Positions 39,270 to 51,008 of a stretch of 64,000 nt of DNA are shown one piece after another. A program made the position numbers and the translations under genes. Under the pieces are notes generated by a model, which made no database searches, was not told the DNA's origin, and saw only the letters and a list, made by a program, of their open reading frames with translations. Every line of letters starts with the position of its first letter. Positions within the stretch are counted from its first letter, which is position 1. The DNA is from Galbula dea (Eukaryota; Chordata; Aves; Piciformes; Galbulidae): positions 366,816-430,815 of the forward strand of contig VWZX01009068.1 of NCBI GenBank assembly GCA_013399015.1, in the 5' to 3' direction.

Positions 39270-39426
39270 GTAATAAATGCTGCACTCACCTTGGCTGCTA
39301 GACCTCAGAGCAAAGTGGCACAGGACAACATGGATGTCTTCAAAGATCAGTGGGAGAAACAAGTGCGAGTTCTCACTGAAGCTGTTGATGACATCACTTC
39401 AGTGGATGATTTCCTCTCTGTTTCAG
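39270..39426 (+). CDS. CTNNA2: CTNNA2 exon 3 of window: M2 to M3 junction
   Basis: A 157-nt exon (52 codons plus one base; phase 0 in, 1 out) encoding about residues 464-515, VINAALTLAARPQ through VDDFLSVS. It completes the M2 bundle and enters M3. The Asp of TEAVDD falls at residue 503, a known M2/M3 interface position in alpha-E catenin. The acceptor is GACTAACAG, directly behind a CR1 tail. The donor CAG|GTACTG is weak beyond GTA. The exon starts with GTAATA, so its 5' edge also looks like a donor. Skipping would shift the frame. Confidence 0.97.
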
Positions 39427-42301
39427 GTACTGGGATCAAGGGACTCTTCTAAGAATATACTCCTAAATTAATGGGTCAGAGCAGAGAACAGATATAATTG
39501 CTAAAGAATCATTACTCTATTAGCCCATCCCTATTGGAATGCTGATCTTCTGTGCTCTGTAAGAACAACCAAGCTGTGCCAGTTAATCCCTGGTAGCAAT
39601 GGTTAGCTTTTCATCTCCCAGGAAAGAGCATCCTATTTGTGCTTCTATTCCTAGAGAAGTTTTGTTTCAACTCAAGCACAAAGTAAGATTTTGGCCACCT
39701 TTTAAAAATGTATTCCAGCCCTGTGACAGGCTGACGGTATTTGTAACAACTGCTAGAGCCCTTGTGCAGTTGTAGGCAAAAAGACAGGTGAATTTTCCTT
39801 GCTTTATCTTGTAGCTTTGCTCAGAGCAGCAGTGTCAAAACAGTGGGGCAGATTTACCACACAGTCCTGGCCCCCTGATCTGTACTGGGTTACCAGGTTC
39901 TGAAGAGGACTAGGAAGAAAGGAAGTAGGCAGTTGCTGCATGTGAGTCCCATGATATGACCATTGTGTATATTTCTAGAGAGCTGGGAAGCACTTCTGGG
40001 TGCCAGTTATTGGTGTAGCAATATAACCAGAGAAAAGTTGTAAAGTAATATAAGAGAGAGCAAAGCTTCCCTGATCTCACTAGGAAAAAATTACAATGCA
40101 AAACAATTTCTTCAAGGAAAACAGAAAAAAACCATCTTAGTCCTTACATAAAGAAGGGATGGAGAAAAAGAGGACATTGACTCTTTGGGTCAGTCTTTTC
40201 TCCATCCTCCTTGTGAAGTGCTACATCTTGTGTCAGAGTGTATTGTTAGAATACAGTTATACACAAAGAACACTATAATTGCCAAGTCCTACATGTCTTG
40301 AGTTAATTGTATACTGCAGAAAACTCATTTTCCTGTTATGATTTGAAAGCAGTGAATTTCATTATTGTGAATAAGGACATAGAGTATGCCAAGTGTGCTT
40401 AGCTTACTCTAACGTCACAAAGAGCCACACTTCAGGAGGTAGCTTGGCTTTCATTTTATGTTTCATTCTACCTTCTTTTCCTTTATGTTTCCTAAATTTC
40501 CTAGGAGAAGTTACAAATGTTTGGAGAAAAAAAAGTATTTGCCTCTCAAAAAAATCTTTAATTTTCTTTTTTGGCCTCCATTTTATTTGGTTGTATCCTG
40601 CTATTATTAGCAACAGGGAAATGGTTTGGTTTAGTATAATTCCACTCCACTGTTCAACACCACTGCTAGAGTGTTTACTGCTAGCCATGACAAGAAGATT
40701 AAAATGAACTCTCAGAATAAAAGGGTACTTCAGAATCTGGTAGCACATATACTTTTATTTGAGATTTGAAGCTGGCAAACACTTCAGCAGACCTTGTTCT
40801 ACAGTGAAAGGGCAGACCAAGCTGTAAACTGCAGACCCAGTCCACAAGCCAAAGACATGGCAAACTTGCTTAACTGGCCATTTGGTTATTTGTCTGAGGA
40901 CTTTGTTCACTCCAAGTACTTGTATGCATAAAACCAGCAGTTATTTGAATGGATGACATCTTTCATTTTTATTTTTCTCAAATCATCTTTTCTTCTGACA
41001 TAATCTTGACTTAGATCCAAAGTTTCCAAGAGCACTGTTGAGTTTAGACATTTTTCTAATAGTATCCATAGATGTCTATTAAAACTGATGTATCATGTAT
41101 CCAAGAAGCTGGAAGGTTATGGAAGGGATCATCCTGAGTGCTATCATGTGGCACATACAGGACAGCTAGGCAATCGGGCCCAGTCACATGGGTTTCTGAT
41201 AGGCAGGTCCTGCTTGACTAACTCTGATTTAATTCTGAAACTCTCAAATGATCCAACCTTGAGATTTTTAACAGTGAAGATTATTAGTGTGTCATTCTGG
41301 TTTTGTGGCTAATGATAACTGACAAAAAGCAATTGGTGAACTGATGGATTCTGGGGTTTTTTTATTGCTACTCCAAGGAACAACATTTCATTTGTAGTTT
41401 AGTGGTGTCTGTGGCAGGACAGTAAGTTGCTGTTTAGAGTTACTGAATTTCTCAGAGTGAGTTGCTCAAATACACAATTCAGTCATAGTTTTATTATTGA
41501 AATGATTTTTAACTGTACTGGCTGCAGAGAAATGATGTCTGATCTAGTCCAATTCTGCTTCAACTTTTCCCATTACCTGTATGTGGGAATACTCCATAGA
41601 CTATAATACTGCAGCATGTGAGAGTGGGTGACCTGACTCTGAGCCAAGAAAGGACAATGCAGCTCCCAAGATTTCAGTAAGGCTACTTGATATTACATCA
41701 TCTGAGCAGACTCACTGTTGTCAGTTCTCACTTCAGAATATGCACAGTCATATATAATTATACTGTGTCATGAAAAATTCACAGCTTAATATCTGGCTTA
41801 GATGAAGTAAAGGAGATGAGCTGCTTGTGCAGAGGCTCCCTGCTACCTACAAAGGCCATTTGCTGTTGTCTTTTCAAAATGATTTTCTTTTCTAACTTAT
41901 TTAGGCACAAATCAGCCAAGCGTATTAAATGTTTATGGGAATGTGCAATTTCATCTTCAGCAAATTACTCAGCTGTTTATTAGAGCATCTGCAGAGTGAC
42001 TGCTTCCCTTTTTGATCTTTATACTACACTTTTATTATAATACAATTCAGTCTGATGTTTGAAATTACTGTGACTGTTTTTCAAAGAGTTACCTGTTGGT
42101 ACTTACAGTGTAGGTGAGAGGATGTAGCCCAGTCCCTTTTTAAGCTAAATATCATGTTTGGGACTCTTTCACTGTTCTGTGGCATAGTATCACAGTGTGG
42201 TATTTGTTTTGCAGACCTGGATTAGGTGTTTACCCAAATCAGTAAGCTTTGTTATGAGGAAGAACAGAATTAATTGAGCCTTCTTTTTCTCTCCATTGCA
42301 G
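39427..42301 (+). other. CTNNA2: 2.9 kb intron between exons 3 and 4
   Basis: The intron is phase 1 (the Glu codon is split G|AA). The acceptor has a good pyrimidine tract (TTCTTTTTCTCTCCATTGCAG). No recognisable repeats, RNA genes or coding sequence lie inside. Confidence 0.92.
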
Positions 42302-42502
42302 AAAACCATATTCTGGAAGATGTGAATAAGTGTGTGATTGCTCTCCAGGAGGGGGATGTCGATACTCTGGACAGAACTGCTGGTGCCATCCGAGGCCGTG
42401 CCGCCAGAGTTATTCACATCATTAATGCAGAGATGGAAAACTATGAAACTGGAGTTTATACTGAGAAGGTGCTGGAAGCTACCAAGCTTCTCTCTGAAAC
42501 TG
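42302..42502 (+). CDS. CTNNA2: CTNNA2 exon 4 of window: M3, first helices
   Basis: A 201-nt exon (phase 1/1) encoding about residues 516-582, ENHILEDVNK through EATKLLSET, plus one base of the next Val. It contains E521 and the basic cluster AIRGRAARVIH with R548 and R551, residues implicated in M-region interdomain salt bridges of alpha-E catenin; all are present. EGDVDTLDR and INAEMENYE mark the alpha-N paralogue. The Thr in NYETGVY differs from what I recall of the mammalian protein (Ala) and may be lineage-specific. The donor is CTG|GTAAGC. Confidence 0.97.
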
Positions 42503-45500
42503 GTAAGCTTGCTTGAAATATTGTTCAATAGCAAGTCAAGCAAAACTTTCAGTTAGTTCTCTGCAATCTGTAACTTGGAGGCAAACCTGTGCTTGAAAAG
42601 AAGGTAGAAACAAATTAATGGTGGTGATTATTTTGTTTTATTCTCTACTCAATGCTGCTGCAGAAGTAACCTTGACAAGAGCTGTATAAGAGAAGAGATT
42701 CAGGAACCCATCAAGGCTAGTTTACTTCATCAACATTTCAGTGATTTGAGTAAATAATACACAGCCTTTTCTTCAAGTTCTTTCTGAGTCAGTTGATTAT
42801 GTATTATGTCTCTAGAAAATGAGTACAAACATTACTCTGTGGTCTGTGCTGGGGAATGTACTTGGTGACTGAAGTTGTGTTTCTAAACAAAGCAATTTTT
42901 CATTGAAGAACTGAGAATATATTACCTGATTGAAAAGATATAAAAGTCTGCTGGATTATATAAAATAAATTATATACAATACAAAAGTCTGCTAGATGGG
43001 TAGACAGGGAAAAAACCCTGCGTGGGCTGCTTTGTTTTGTTTTGCTTTAACCTGTGTTTGCCTTTACAGAGCAGAGCTTGGATTCATCTAAGTGTAGGTG
43101 ATTACATCTGAGCTGCTCATTTTAAACTTCTTTACACTCAGTGTTATCTGTTGCTATGTGCATCTGAATTGTTCAGTGCAGGCAGTACTATCAAGTGCTC
43201 TCATCTTAAAGCAGTGGTCTACATTTGTTAGGTGAATCATGCTTTGAATTTCATTGACTTTATGCACTAGGTCTCCACTCACTGTACAAGTGTCCAGCTG
43301 TGATACAGATGCATGTAGTGTAGATGTCTGAAAATATCTGAGCTGATCCTCCCCTATCCGACTCTGTTTGTTGATCTGGGCTTTAAATAATCATCAAGAC
43401 TATGTTAGAAGGAAGAAATGAGAATGCACCAATTCAGGACACAGCAAATGTAACATTCAGACAGAACAACCAGGCATCTCCCAGCAAGGCAGAAAAGCAA
43501 AGACTGTTGCAGCTCTGGCAGCCTCTCTGTTATCACTGAGAACAGAAATCAGCAAAATGAGCTACAAAAAATGTTGGGATGGTTTAATGTTACTTGTGGT
43601 GGTGGTGTTGTCCCCAGCTTCTTACCTATTAGCCCTAGTAGGGATCCCAAACCCCATCTGCACAGATAAATCCCAGTGAATGAAGTCAATTTCTTCTTTT
43701 TCTGACCTTTCTTTATGGTTTGTTGGAAATTATGGCTGAAGTGTAGGTGCCTTGATTCTGAACACCCAAAACACTTCTGGATTCACACCAAGGATTCGAC
43801 ATTGGTAGAAATTAGCTTCCACAGACCCTTTTCTGTGAGATGCAGATAGACATTTTTTGGGAGAGATCAGAAATCAGTCAGCTGATTTTCATCCCATGGT
43901 GCACACTCTGTTTGGCTCTGCACAGGTGTTTCCTACACAACAGTCGTGGTCACCTCACATCTGCTCTGGTTTTGGTTTGCAGATGATGCAATAAGGGTTG
44001 CTTCTTTTTTTGCCTCAAAGTTTAGTTATTCTGTGTCATGTGGTTTTTAGGGAGGAGAAGCAAAAGTTGGTTCAAAAATTGCTTTTATTAGTCCTCTTAT
44101 TTTTTACTACCTGACAAGAGATCAATGGAATGAGCACTATAAATCCAGCTTATTTGAAAAAGTCTGTGACCTGGTATTGTGCATTCACAGGAAGAAAATA
44201 AACCATTCAGCTTGGAATGGTAAAATATTTTGTTACAGTCTCGTGTTAAAGTCTCCTTTTGGGAAAGGAGATTTTGAAGATTTTTTTTCCTGTCACTAAG
44301 ATTTCTTTATCAGGCAAAATAAAACATGTTTTTAGGCTTTAAGTTCAGCTAAAATTCTGACCTAATGTTCTGTAAAACTTTTTATTAACAGTTTTTCAGT
44401 CAGTGGCAGTTATAAAGCACAGTTATATCAACAATAGGCACAGTAAATACTTACATTCCATATTTAATGTACTTTTTGATATAATTTGAATTGTATTTGA
44501 ACTAAATGCTAGAAGCTCTGGACTAAGTGCATCTTGACATCAGCTTGTTAATGCTGGGATTCAATACTTAAGACTGAGTCCCTGTTGCTGGAATTTAAAG
44601 TCATTACTCAATTTGTATTTTGTAAACGACTAAATTTGTGAATAATAACAAAAAATAATATTTTAAGTCTTATTCATCATGTACAAATAGAGCAACAGAA
44701 GTTCAGAAGGCAGAATGGGACTAAATTGAATGGAGCCAATGAAGATAAAACAATTTCTGCCAGATATGCATGTGGATTGTTAATATTACAGCACAATTTC
44801 TGTCTGTAGCCTTTCAGGCTATTTACAAAGGCATTGACTATTATTTCTTTATGATTGTTGATTAAAAAGGGTAGAATTTATAGGGTTATTGTATCACCCT
44901 AGAATAAAGGGTTGAGAATGGTGTTTAGACCACTCTAAACCATTCTGTGCCCTGCCTGTTTACACCCTGCCCTCTCCCCCAGAGCTGAGCTCTGTCTACA
45001 CATCTGTCTGTGTAGCTATGGTGAGTGTCTATGAATGCAGACATTTACTTATATATTCATTTTATCATCACCTTGAGATCCTGAGCAGATTTCTTCAAAC
45101 ACTCAAGAATGATGAGGGTGTGTGATTTATTTAGAGTCAGGCTCCACCCACAAACGAATATATCAGAATATCTGTAAGAAGCTCCATGATGAATACATGC
45201 CTTATCATTTTCATCTTTGTTCCTCCTTATTTTTAACTGAAACTTCATTTATTTTTAAGTGAAGTGCTTTTGAAAGCATATATACATTTTATTTTCATTC
45301 AATTTACATTGAGATGTCTGGAAACTATGCTAGAAGAGGAAGCACCATGGTACATGGGTTACTTACTCCTGTGAAGGACACTGAAAATTTGGAATTGTCT
45401 GATTCAGACCAGAAAACTGAGTTTCAGCTTTTAACATGTTTTTAAAACATCCTGATAACTACCTGTTTTTAAGTAGATCACTCTCTGACTTCTATTTTGA

Positions 45501-47724
45501 CTCCAATTTTTTATTTTGTCTTTATCAGAATGGACTAAAGTTGAAAATCAGCACTACTGGCAAATCAGCAATAATCCTGTGAGAGTTTTATCTGTGTGAG
45601 TGGGACAAACTTTAAAGATATTTATCACCAGGAAAAGGCAGCTCAGTGATGTTATCAAAGCTAATACTAAAATGTGGTAAAGATGGATTTTTTCAGCAGT
45701 GATGGGAAGGGAAACAACATGTAGAAGCAAGAAGATGAATTTAAACACAGCTGTAATAAAAAAAAAAATTGAATCTGAGGGAAAGCTAAAAATTGCAAAA
45801 TGGAGCCTTTTTAAAAAATAAATGATGTTAAATTCATGCTTGATGGAAGTTTCAGGTAGTTATAGTACAACTTATGGGTACCATCATCTTAAGAACATGA
45901 CATGGTTTATCCAGGGGTTGTGATGAAATTATGGCTCTTATTCTGGAAAGCACTGTAGCATTTTCTTTCAAGTTTTGCTCAGCTGAAATCCAAAGGTCAA
46001 AGTATCACCAGCAAACAAACATTTAATGCATTATTAAAAAAGAGGTATTTTACAAAAGGAGTAGAGAATACCCAACATTATGTGCCACTAGTGCTTGGTT
46101 AGATCCAGAGAATTTTTAACCAGTGAGACTGTGCTCAGTGTGCAGAGGAATATGGCAAGAAATCTTCTAAAATACATTATAAAATAATTAAATGGGACAT
46201 GTAAGAGACTAATAAATCACTATGGTGTCTCAGAGCTTAAATACTATTTCTTTTTCTCTCCACTTTTAGAGTTTAAAAATAGAGTCTAGTACTAAAGGAG
46301 AATATAATGGAATTGATTTAGATTTTTAAAGGCTTTTCATAAAGTCCTGCACACAGCTGTTGGGAAAATGGGTAACCATGGAGTGAAAGTTAAGGTCTTT
46401 GATGGATTAAGAGCTGGTTACAAGGCACGAGCCAAGCTCAAATGACCATTTCTCAGCAGGCAGAAAGATAAATCCTGTGATGCTTTAGGGGTCAGCTCTG
46501 TGATTGTTGTCTAATGTATTAATTAACAGGTGAAGAGACAGCAGCAAAATTCACCAATAGGATAATGCTAATTTGGCTTGTGGGAGGAGGAGAATTTCTT
46601 TATCAGAAAGGCACATTAAAAGATTATTTAATTTCTCTAGGTAAATGGAACAATTTAAACTATATTATCTCCACTGACAGGAAGGCTCTGAGCTAATTCA
46701 TCTTCTCAGATGAAATATGGTATCGTTATGGGCAGCTGAGCAAAGATACTTTTTCCATGTTCAACAGATGTCAGCATGCACTTTAAGGAGGATGTTCACT
46801 GAATGTCCCAAGTAGTTGTTTCAGCTATGATCTCCACAACCTAAAGATTTTCCAGAAATGGAAGAAGGTCAAGATAAGGATGACAAAATTGAAGAAATGT
46901 GGGGATATGTAAGCAAATTAACTTCAGGAGGGTTTGAAAATACTAGATTTATTTATTCTGGCTGTGCCAGACACATTTGGTAATGTATAGTACATTACTA
47001 TAAGAGAAATGCCAATTTTCATAAACCATTATGAAACTTAGGTTACTGTTCCAACTTTCTCTGAAAAGCATCTTGTGTTCTTAAGAGCCATTTTTTAAAG
47101 AAAAGAGGATGGCTGTTGAAGGTAGAAAAAAATTATAGCTAGTCTGGAAAACATTGACAGAAAAATGCAGTGAATATTGACTAGCTCCCACAGCATGTTT
47201 TGTGACTATAAGTGTGACTTGTACAAGAATCTTTTAAAACAAAAAACACTGGCATTCCTTGCATCCCATTGCCTACACACACCTACATGCAGATACACAG
47301 AAACTCATAACTAAAGCCAGGGAGGGTGTTTTGCTTGGCTTATATAAGCCATTTGGTGTCCAACAGCATGCAACTAGACTTTTCTGGAGGAGATTTTTGT
47401 GTGAGCTGCAGCTTGCTTTTATTGGAAATATTAACCTGAAGGGGGTTCCTTTTAGTAGTAATATTTTGAGGGTACTCACTGGATGCAGTCTTTAATGCAC
47501 AAGTAGTCAGGGGGATGAATGAGTGAGCCATCTGAAGTTGGAGAGGCACATATGTCCCTGAAGCCATAACTTGTTATCCTTCTTGTACACTTTGTGGTGT
47601 ACCCTTTGATAGATAAATGCCTGCTGTGCTAGCCACCAGGCAACTCCCTGCAGGCACCACTTGGTTCTTCCCCTGACCTTTTATCTTTCTACAAATGACA
47701 ATTCAATCAAGACAAAGTTTGAAA

Positions 47725-47765
47725 GTTTGGGGTTGTTTTTGGTGTTTGTTTTTTTTTTTCTTTTT
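47725..47765. repeat. G/T-rich low-complexity tract
   Basis: About 40 bp of T and G on the + strand ending in a run of ten or more T. Confidence 0.7.
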
Positions 47766-48268
47766 ACATGTGTCCATATCTCACAACACTTGGTAGTGTA
47801 ACTCCAGACATCTTATTAATTTCTACAATGTACAGCTCACCTGTACTGCATATGAGCAACTCCAACATTTCCTGGAAGTGCTGTGTTACCATGTCTGTAC
47901 TCCATTGCTTCATATACCCACAAAGAAAGTAGGAGCCTTCTGTGAAGTGCCAGAAGACTTGACACATATGGGCCAAAGGGTCAGGACTTGGCCATATATT
48001 CCAGGCACTCTGAGAACATTGATTTTTATGGTTCATGGCTAAATCAGTGTATTGGCAGTGAAGGCTGATTCTTCCTGAAAGTCTTGTGCTTACTGTAAAA
48101 TGCTAGAGGGTGTGTGTATTCATTATTTTACATCAGTCCTTCAACCATTCCATTGGGGGGAAAGATGGCCTTGTGCTTTGGACAGTGATACTTCATCTTT
48201 TTCTATGCCACATTTATTATTTAATATTTACTTGATATTTTTAATATGTAGGAGATATAGAATCTAGA

Positions 48269-48376
48269 ACCATAGAATTCTTTTGGTTGGAAGAGACCTT
48301 TAGGATCAAGTCCAGCTGTTTACCCAACATTGCTAGATCACCACTAAACCGTGTCCCTAGGTGCCACGTGTACCAC
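48269..48376 (-). repeat. CR1 LINE 3'-end fragment
   Basis: Antisense CR1 tail: CATAGAATTCTTTTGG, TTGGAAGAGACCTTTAGGAT, CAAGTCCAGCTG, then ATCACCACTAAACC and GTGTCCCTAGGTGCCACGTG. Confidence 0.9.
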
Positions 48377-49627
48377 ATATGAATGAGCGAGAGAAAAACA
48401 AGAAAAGCTTTAGAGAAAAAGCTGTGTGGCTCAGGATGGTTCATGAGGAAATACAGGTTGTATCACAGCATGATTTCACCCATGGTGATGGGCTAGTTTT
48501 CTATTATGCTGACAGAAAAAAAAAAATCAATAGGTGAAATGGAAGTAATTTCAACTTTGTTGTTTTGCAGTTTTTCTCCAGTAGCCATTCAAGTTAGATT
48601 TTGTTGGCAGTGATCTTATTTTCAATGCCCTTGAAAACTCATCTGCAGAAAGGCCTTAAAATCTTTATTTGTTACAATGACAAAGTCAGTATATTAGGAG
48701 TGTTGCTATTAACTTGGGACCTGATTCTGTCATCCTTTATGCAGGAGCCTAATTAATTAATGTAGTTAAGACTTAGAGATGTTAATGGATCATATTTTTC
48801 AGTCTAAATGTATGTGTAACTGTTTTCAAGAACAGAGCTCAAACTAAGAAACCCATATTTAATTTTTCCCCTCAAGAATTAAGTTGCTTCTGAACCTGAA
48901 TTTTGTAGTCAATCTCTCTGTACAAAATACATGAATCTTATCTTATGCATTTACAAGTTTCATCTTCAGATACAGACTTTATGCCTTTGCCTGAATTTTG
49001 CTTGTAGCTTTTTCACTGTCAGCAATCCTTCTTTGTACAGTGAATGGCAGACAAGAAAGACTGGAGGTTTTGTGGGTGTAACTGAGTTAGGTATTTCCCC
49101 ATACATCATTGTCATGGAACTCCTCAAGTGTGGCCCAATAACCTTAACTGGAGAATAATACAGTTTTTAACTCAATTTCTGAAAACTTTACTGCATTAAA
49201 TGACAACATATGCTTAGAGAAGCTGTAAGTAATAGCATCTTATTAGTTTAAGATATTTTTTCCTGCTTGTCTAAACAAAAATGAGCACTGATGTAAAAAT
49301 GCAATTGGCAAGCAAACAATTCATAATATAGTTTAATAGCTATTTTCATTTTGAAGCAGCAGATGATGTTCATGTGTAATAATGTAAATTAAGGACTAAG
49401 TTATAGCCAGGTCTGCGAGGTCAAAGTTGTTGAAAGAACATCTCATGCTCAATGGACTGCCAGTGTGGTCCAGAATGAGAACCTCATGTTCTCCAAAGCA
49501 AACAAAATGTAACTTTAAAAATCTACTCCCCGTGGCCTGATGCTTATGAATCTACTCCTGCTGTGTCCTGAATGTAGTCATAACTGTTGGCATATTTCCA
49601 GTGACACAATGAGAAAAATGACCTGTG

Positions 49628-50268
49628 GCCCTTCAGTCTGACCCCCACCTCACTTCAGCCTTGTTTCAGGCGGTTGTAGAGAGTGAGAAGGTCTCCCCTG
49701 AGCCTCCTCTTCTCCAGGCTACAACCCCAGTTCCCTCAGCTGCTCCTCACAACACTTGTGCTCTAGACCCTTTGCCAGCTTTATTGCTCTTCTTCGGACA
49801 CACTCCAGCACCTCAATGTCTGTCTTGGAGTGAGGAGCCCAAAATTGAACCCAGTATTTGAGGTGTGGCCTCACCAGTGCCAGGTACAGGAGGATAATCA
49901 GTGCCATAGTCCTGCTGACCACACCATTGCTGATACAAGCTAGGATGCTGTTGGACTTCTTGGCCACCTGGGCATCCTGCTGGCTCATCTTGAGCTGCCA
50001 TAGACCAACACCCCCAGGTCATTTTCTACTGGGCAGCTTTCCAGCCACTCTGTTCCAGCCCTGGAGCGTTCCTGTCCTTGTTGTTGCCCCATGCCAAGTC
50101 CTGATACTTGGCCTTGTTGAACCTCATCCTGTTGGACTCAGTCCATCAATCCAGCCTGTCCAGATGCCTCAGTAGAACCTTGCTACCCTCAAGCAGATCA
50201 ACGCTCCTACCCAACTTGGTGTCATTTGCCAACTTATTGCAGGTGCTGCTGATTCCTTCATCCATGTT
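49628..50268 (-). repeat. CR1 LINE internal segment with ORF2 end
   Basis: An antisense CR1 piece of about 640 bp. On the - strand it keeps an 89-codon open stretch (49988-49719) matching the end of the CR1 reverse-transcriptase ORF: LALVRPHLKYWVQFWAPHS, then TDIEVLECVRRRA and KGLEHK. The terminal ~300 bp of the element, normally the best preserved part, are missing on its 49628 side. It is inactive: short, truncated at both ends and interrupted. Confidence 0.95.
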
Positions 50269-50439
50269 TAGATGTTGAATGCAAATTTATTCTTCTATTT
50301 ATACATATTTGTGTACATGTATTGATTATTTATATATTTTTAAATATATCTTGTAATAAGACTGAACTGCAATGGTCAAATAAAGTATTTGTGTTCTTTT
50401 CTGGGGAAAAAATCTGAGCAGTGAACTCTATCAGGCTAT

Positions 50440-50500
50440 GAATAATTTCCCTGGGAGGTGGTGGAAGTTCCTTCACTGGAGGTTTTTAAACATGATTCAA
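50440..50500 (+). repeat. Possible old CR1 3'-region scrap
   Basis: CCCTGGGAGGTGGTGGAAG followed by CACTGGAGGTTTTTAAACA resembles the CR1 block CCCAGGGAGGTGGTGGAGTC...CTGGAGGTGTTCAA. It is short and diverged, opposite in orientation to the neighbouring CR1. Confidence 0.45.
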
Positions 50501-50975
50501 AAATATCTTTTAGATAAAGAGTATGACAGTATTTACATGTTCAGTCCAAGTAGATGTTACTTGGGCTAAATCTTTTCTTGGAATATAGAAATGTGTGTCT
50601 GTATACAACCACAAAAATATGAGGGGTTTGTAAAATACATTTTTACATCTTTCTTGTACAAGAACATGCAACAAAGATCTCTGTTGTCAAGTACTTAAAA
50701 AATGATCCTAGTCTTCCAACTAGGACTTCACTGTGCAACTTCACAGTATCTTTTCTCAAGTCTTTTTTTTTTTATTATTATTTATATATTGCAACAATTT
50801 TGGATTGAGTTTTGCTATTTTGACAAATCTGTTGCCTGTCTGACATCTGCTCATTATTTACAAGGTCATGAAAGATTACTTGTTTTACATCATGTTTTCT
50901 TTTCTGTATGGGTACTGAAATTAGACTGAATATCCTATAAATCTTCCTTTTTTTCTTCTTTTTTATCAATATATA

Positions 50976-51008
50976 TGTGGTGGTGGTGTTTGGTTTTTTT
51001 TTTCTTTT
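50976..51008. repeat. (TGG)n/T-rich tract
   Basis: Four TGG-type units, then TTTGG and a run of ten T. Confidence 0.65.

Noticed and set aside
46617..46650. Recursive-splice-like site TTTCTCTAG|GTAAAT
   Set aside because: The pyrimidine tract is short and the context AT-rich; it does not stand out from chance.
49719..49988. Protein-coding gene on - strand
   Set aside because: It is the tail of the CR1 reverse-transcriptase ORF in a truncated LINE copy.
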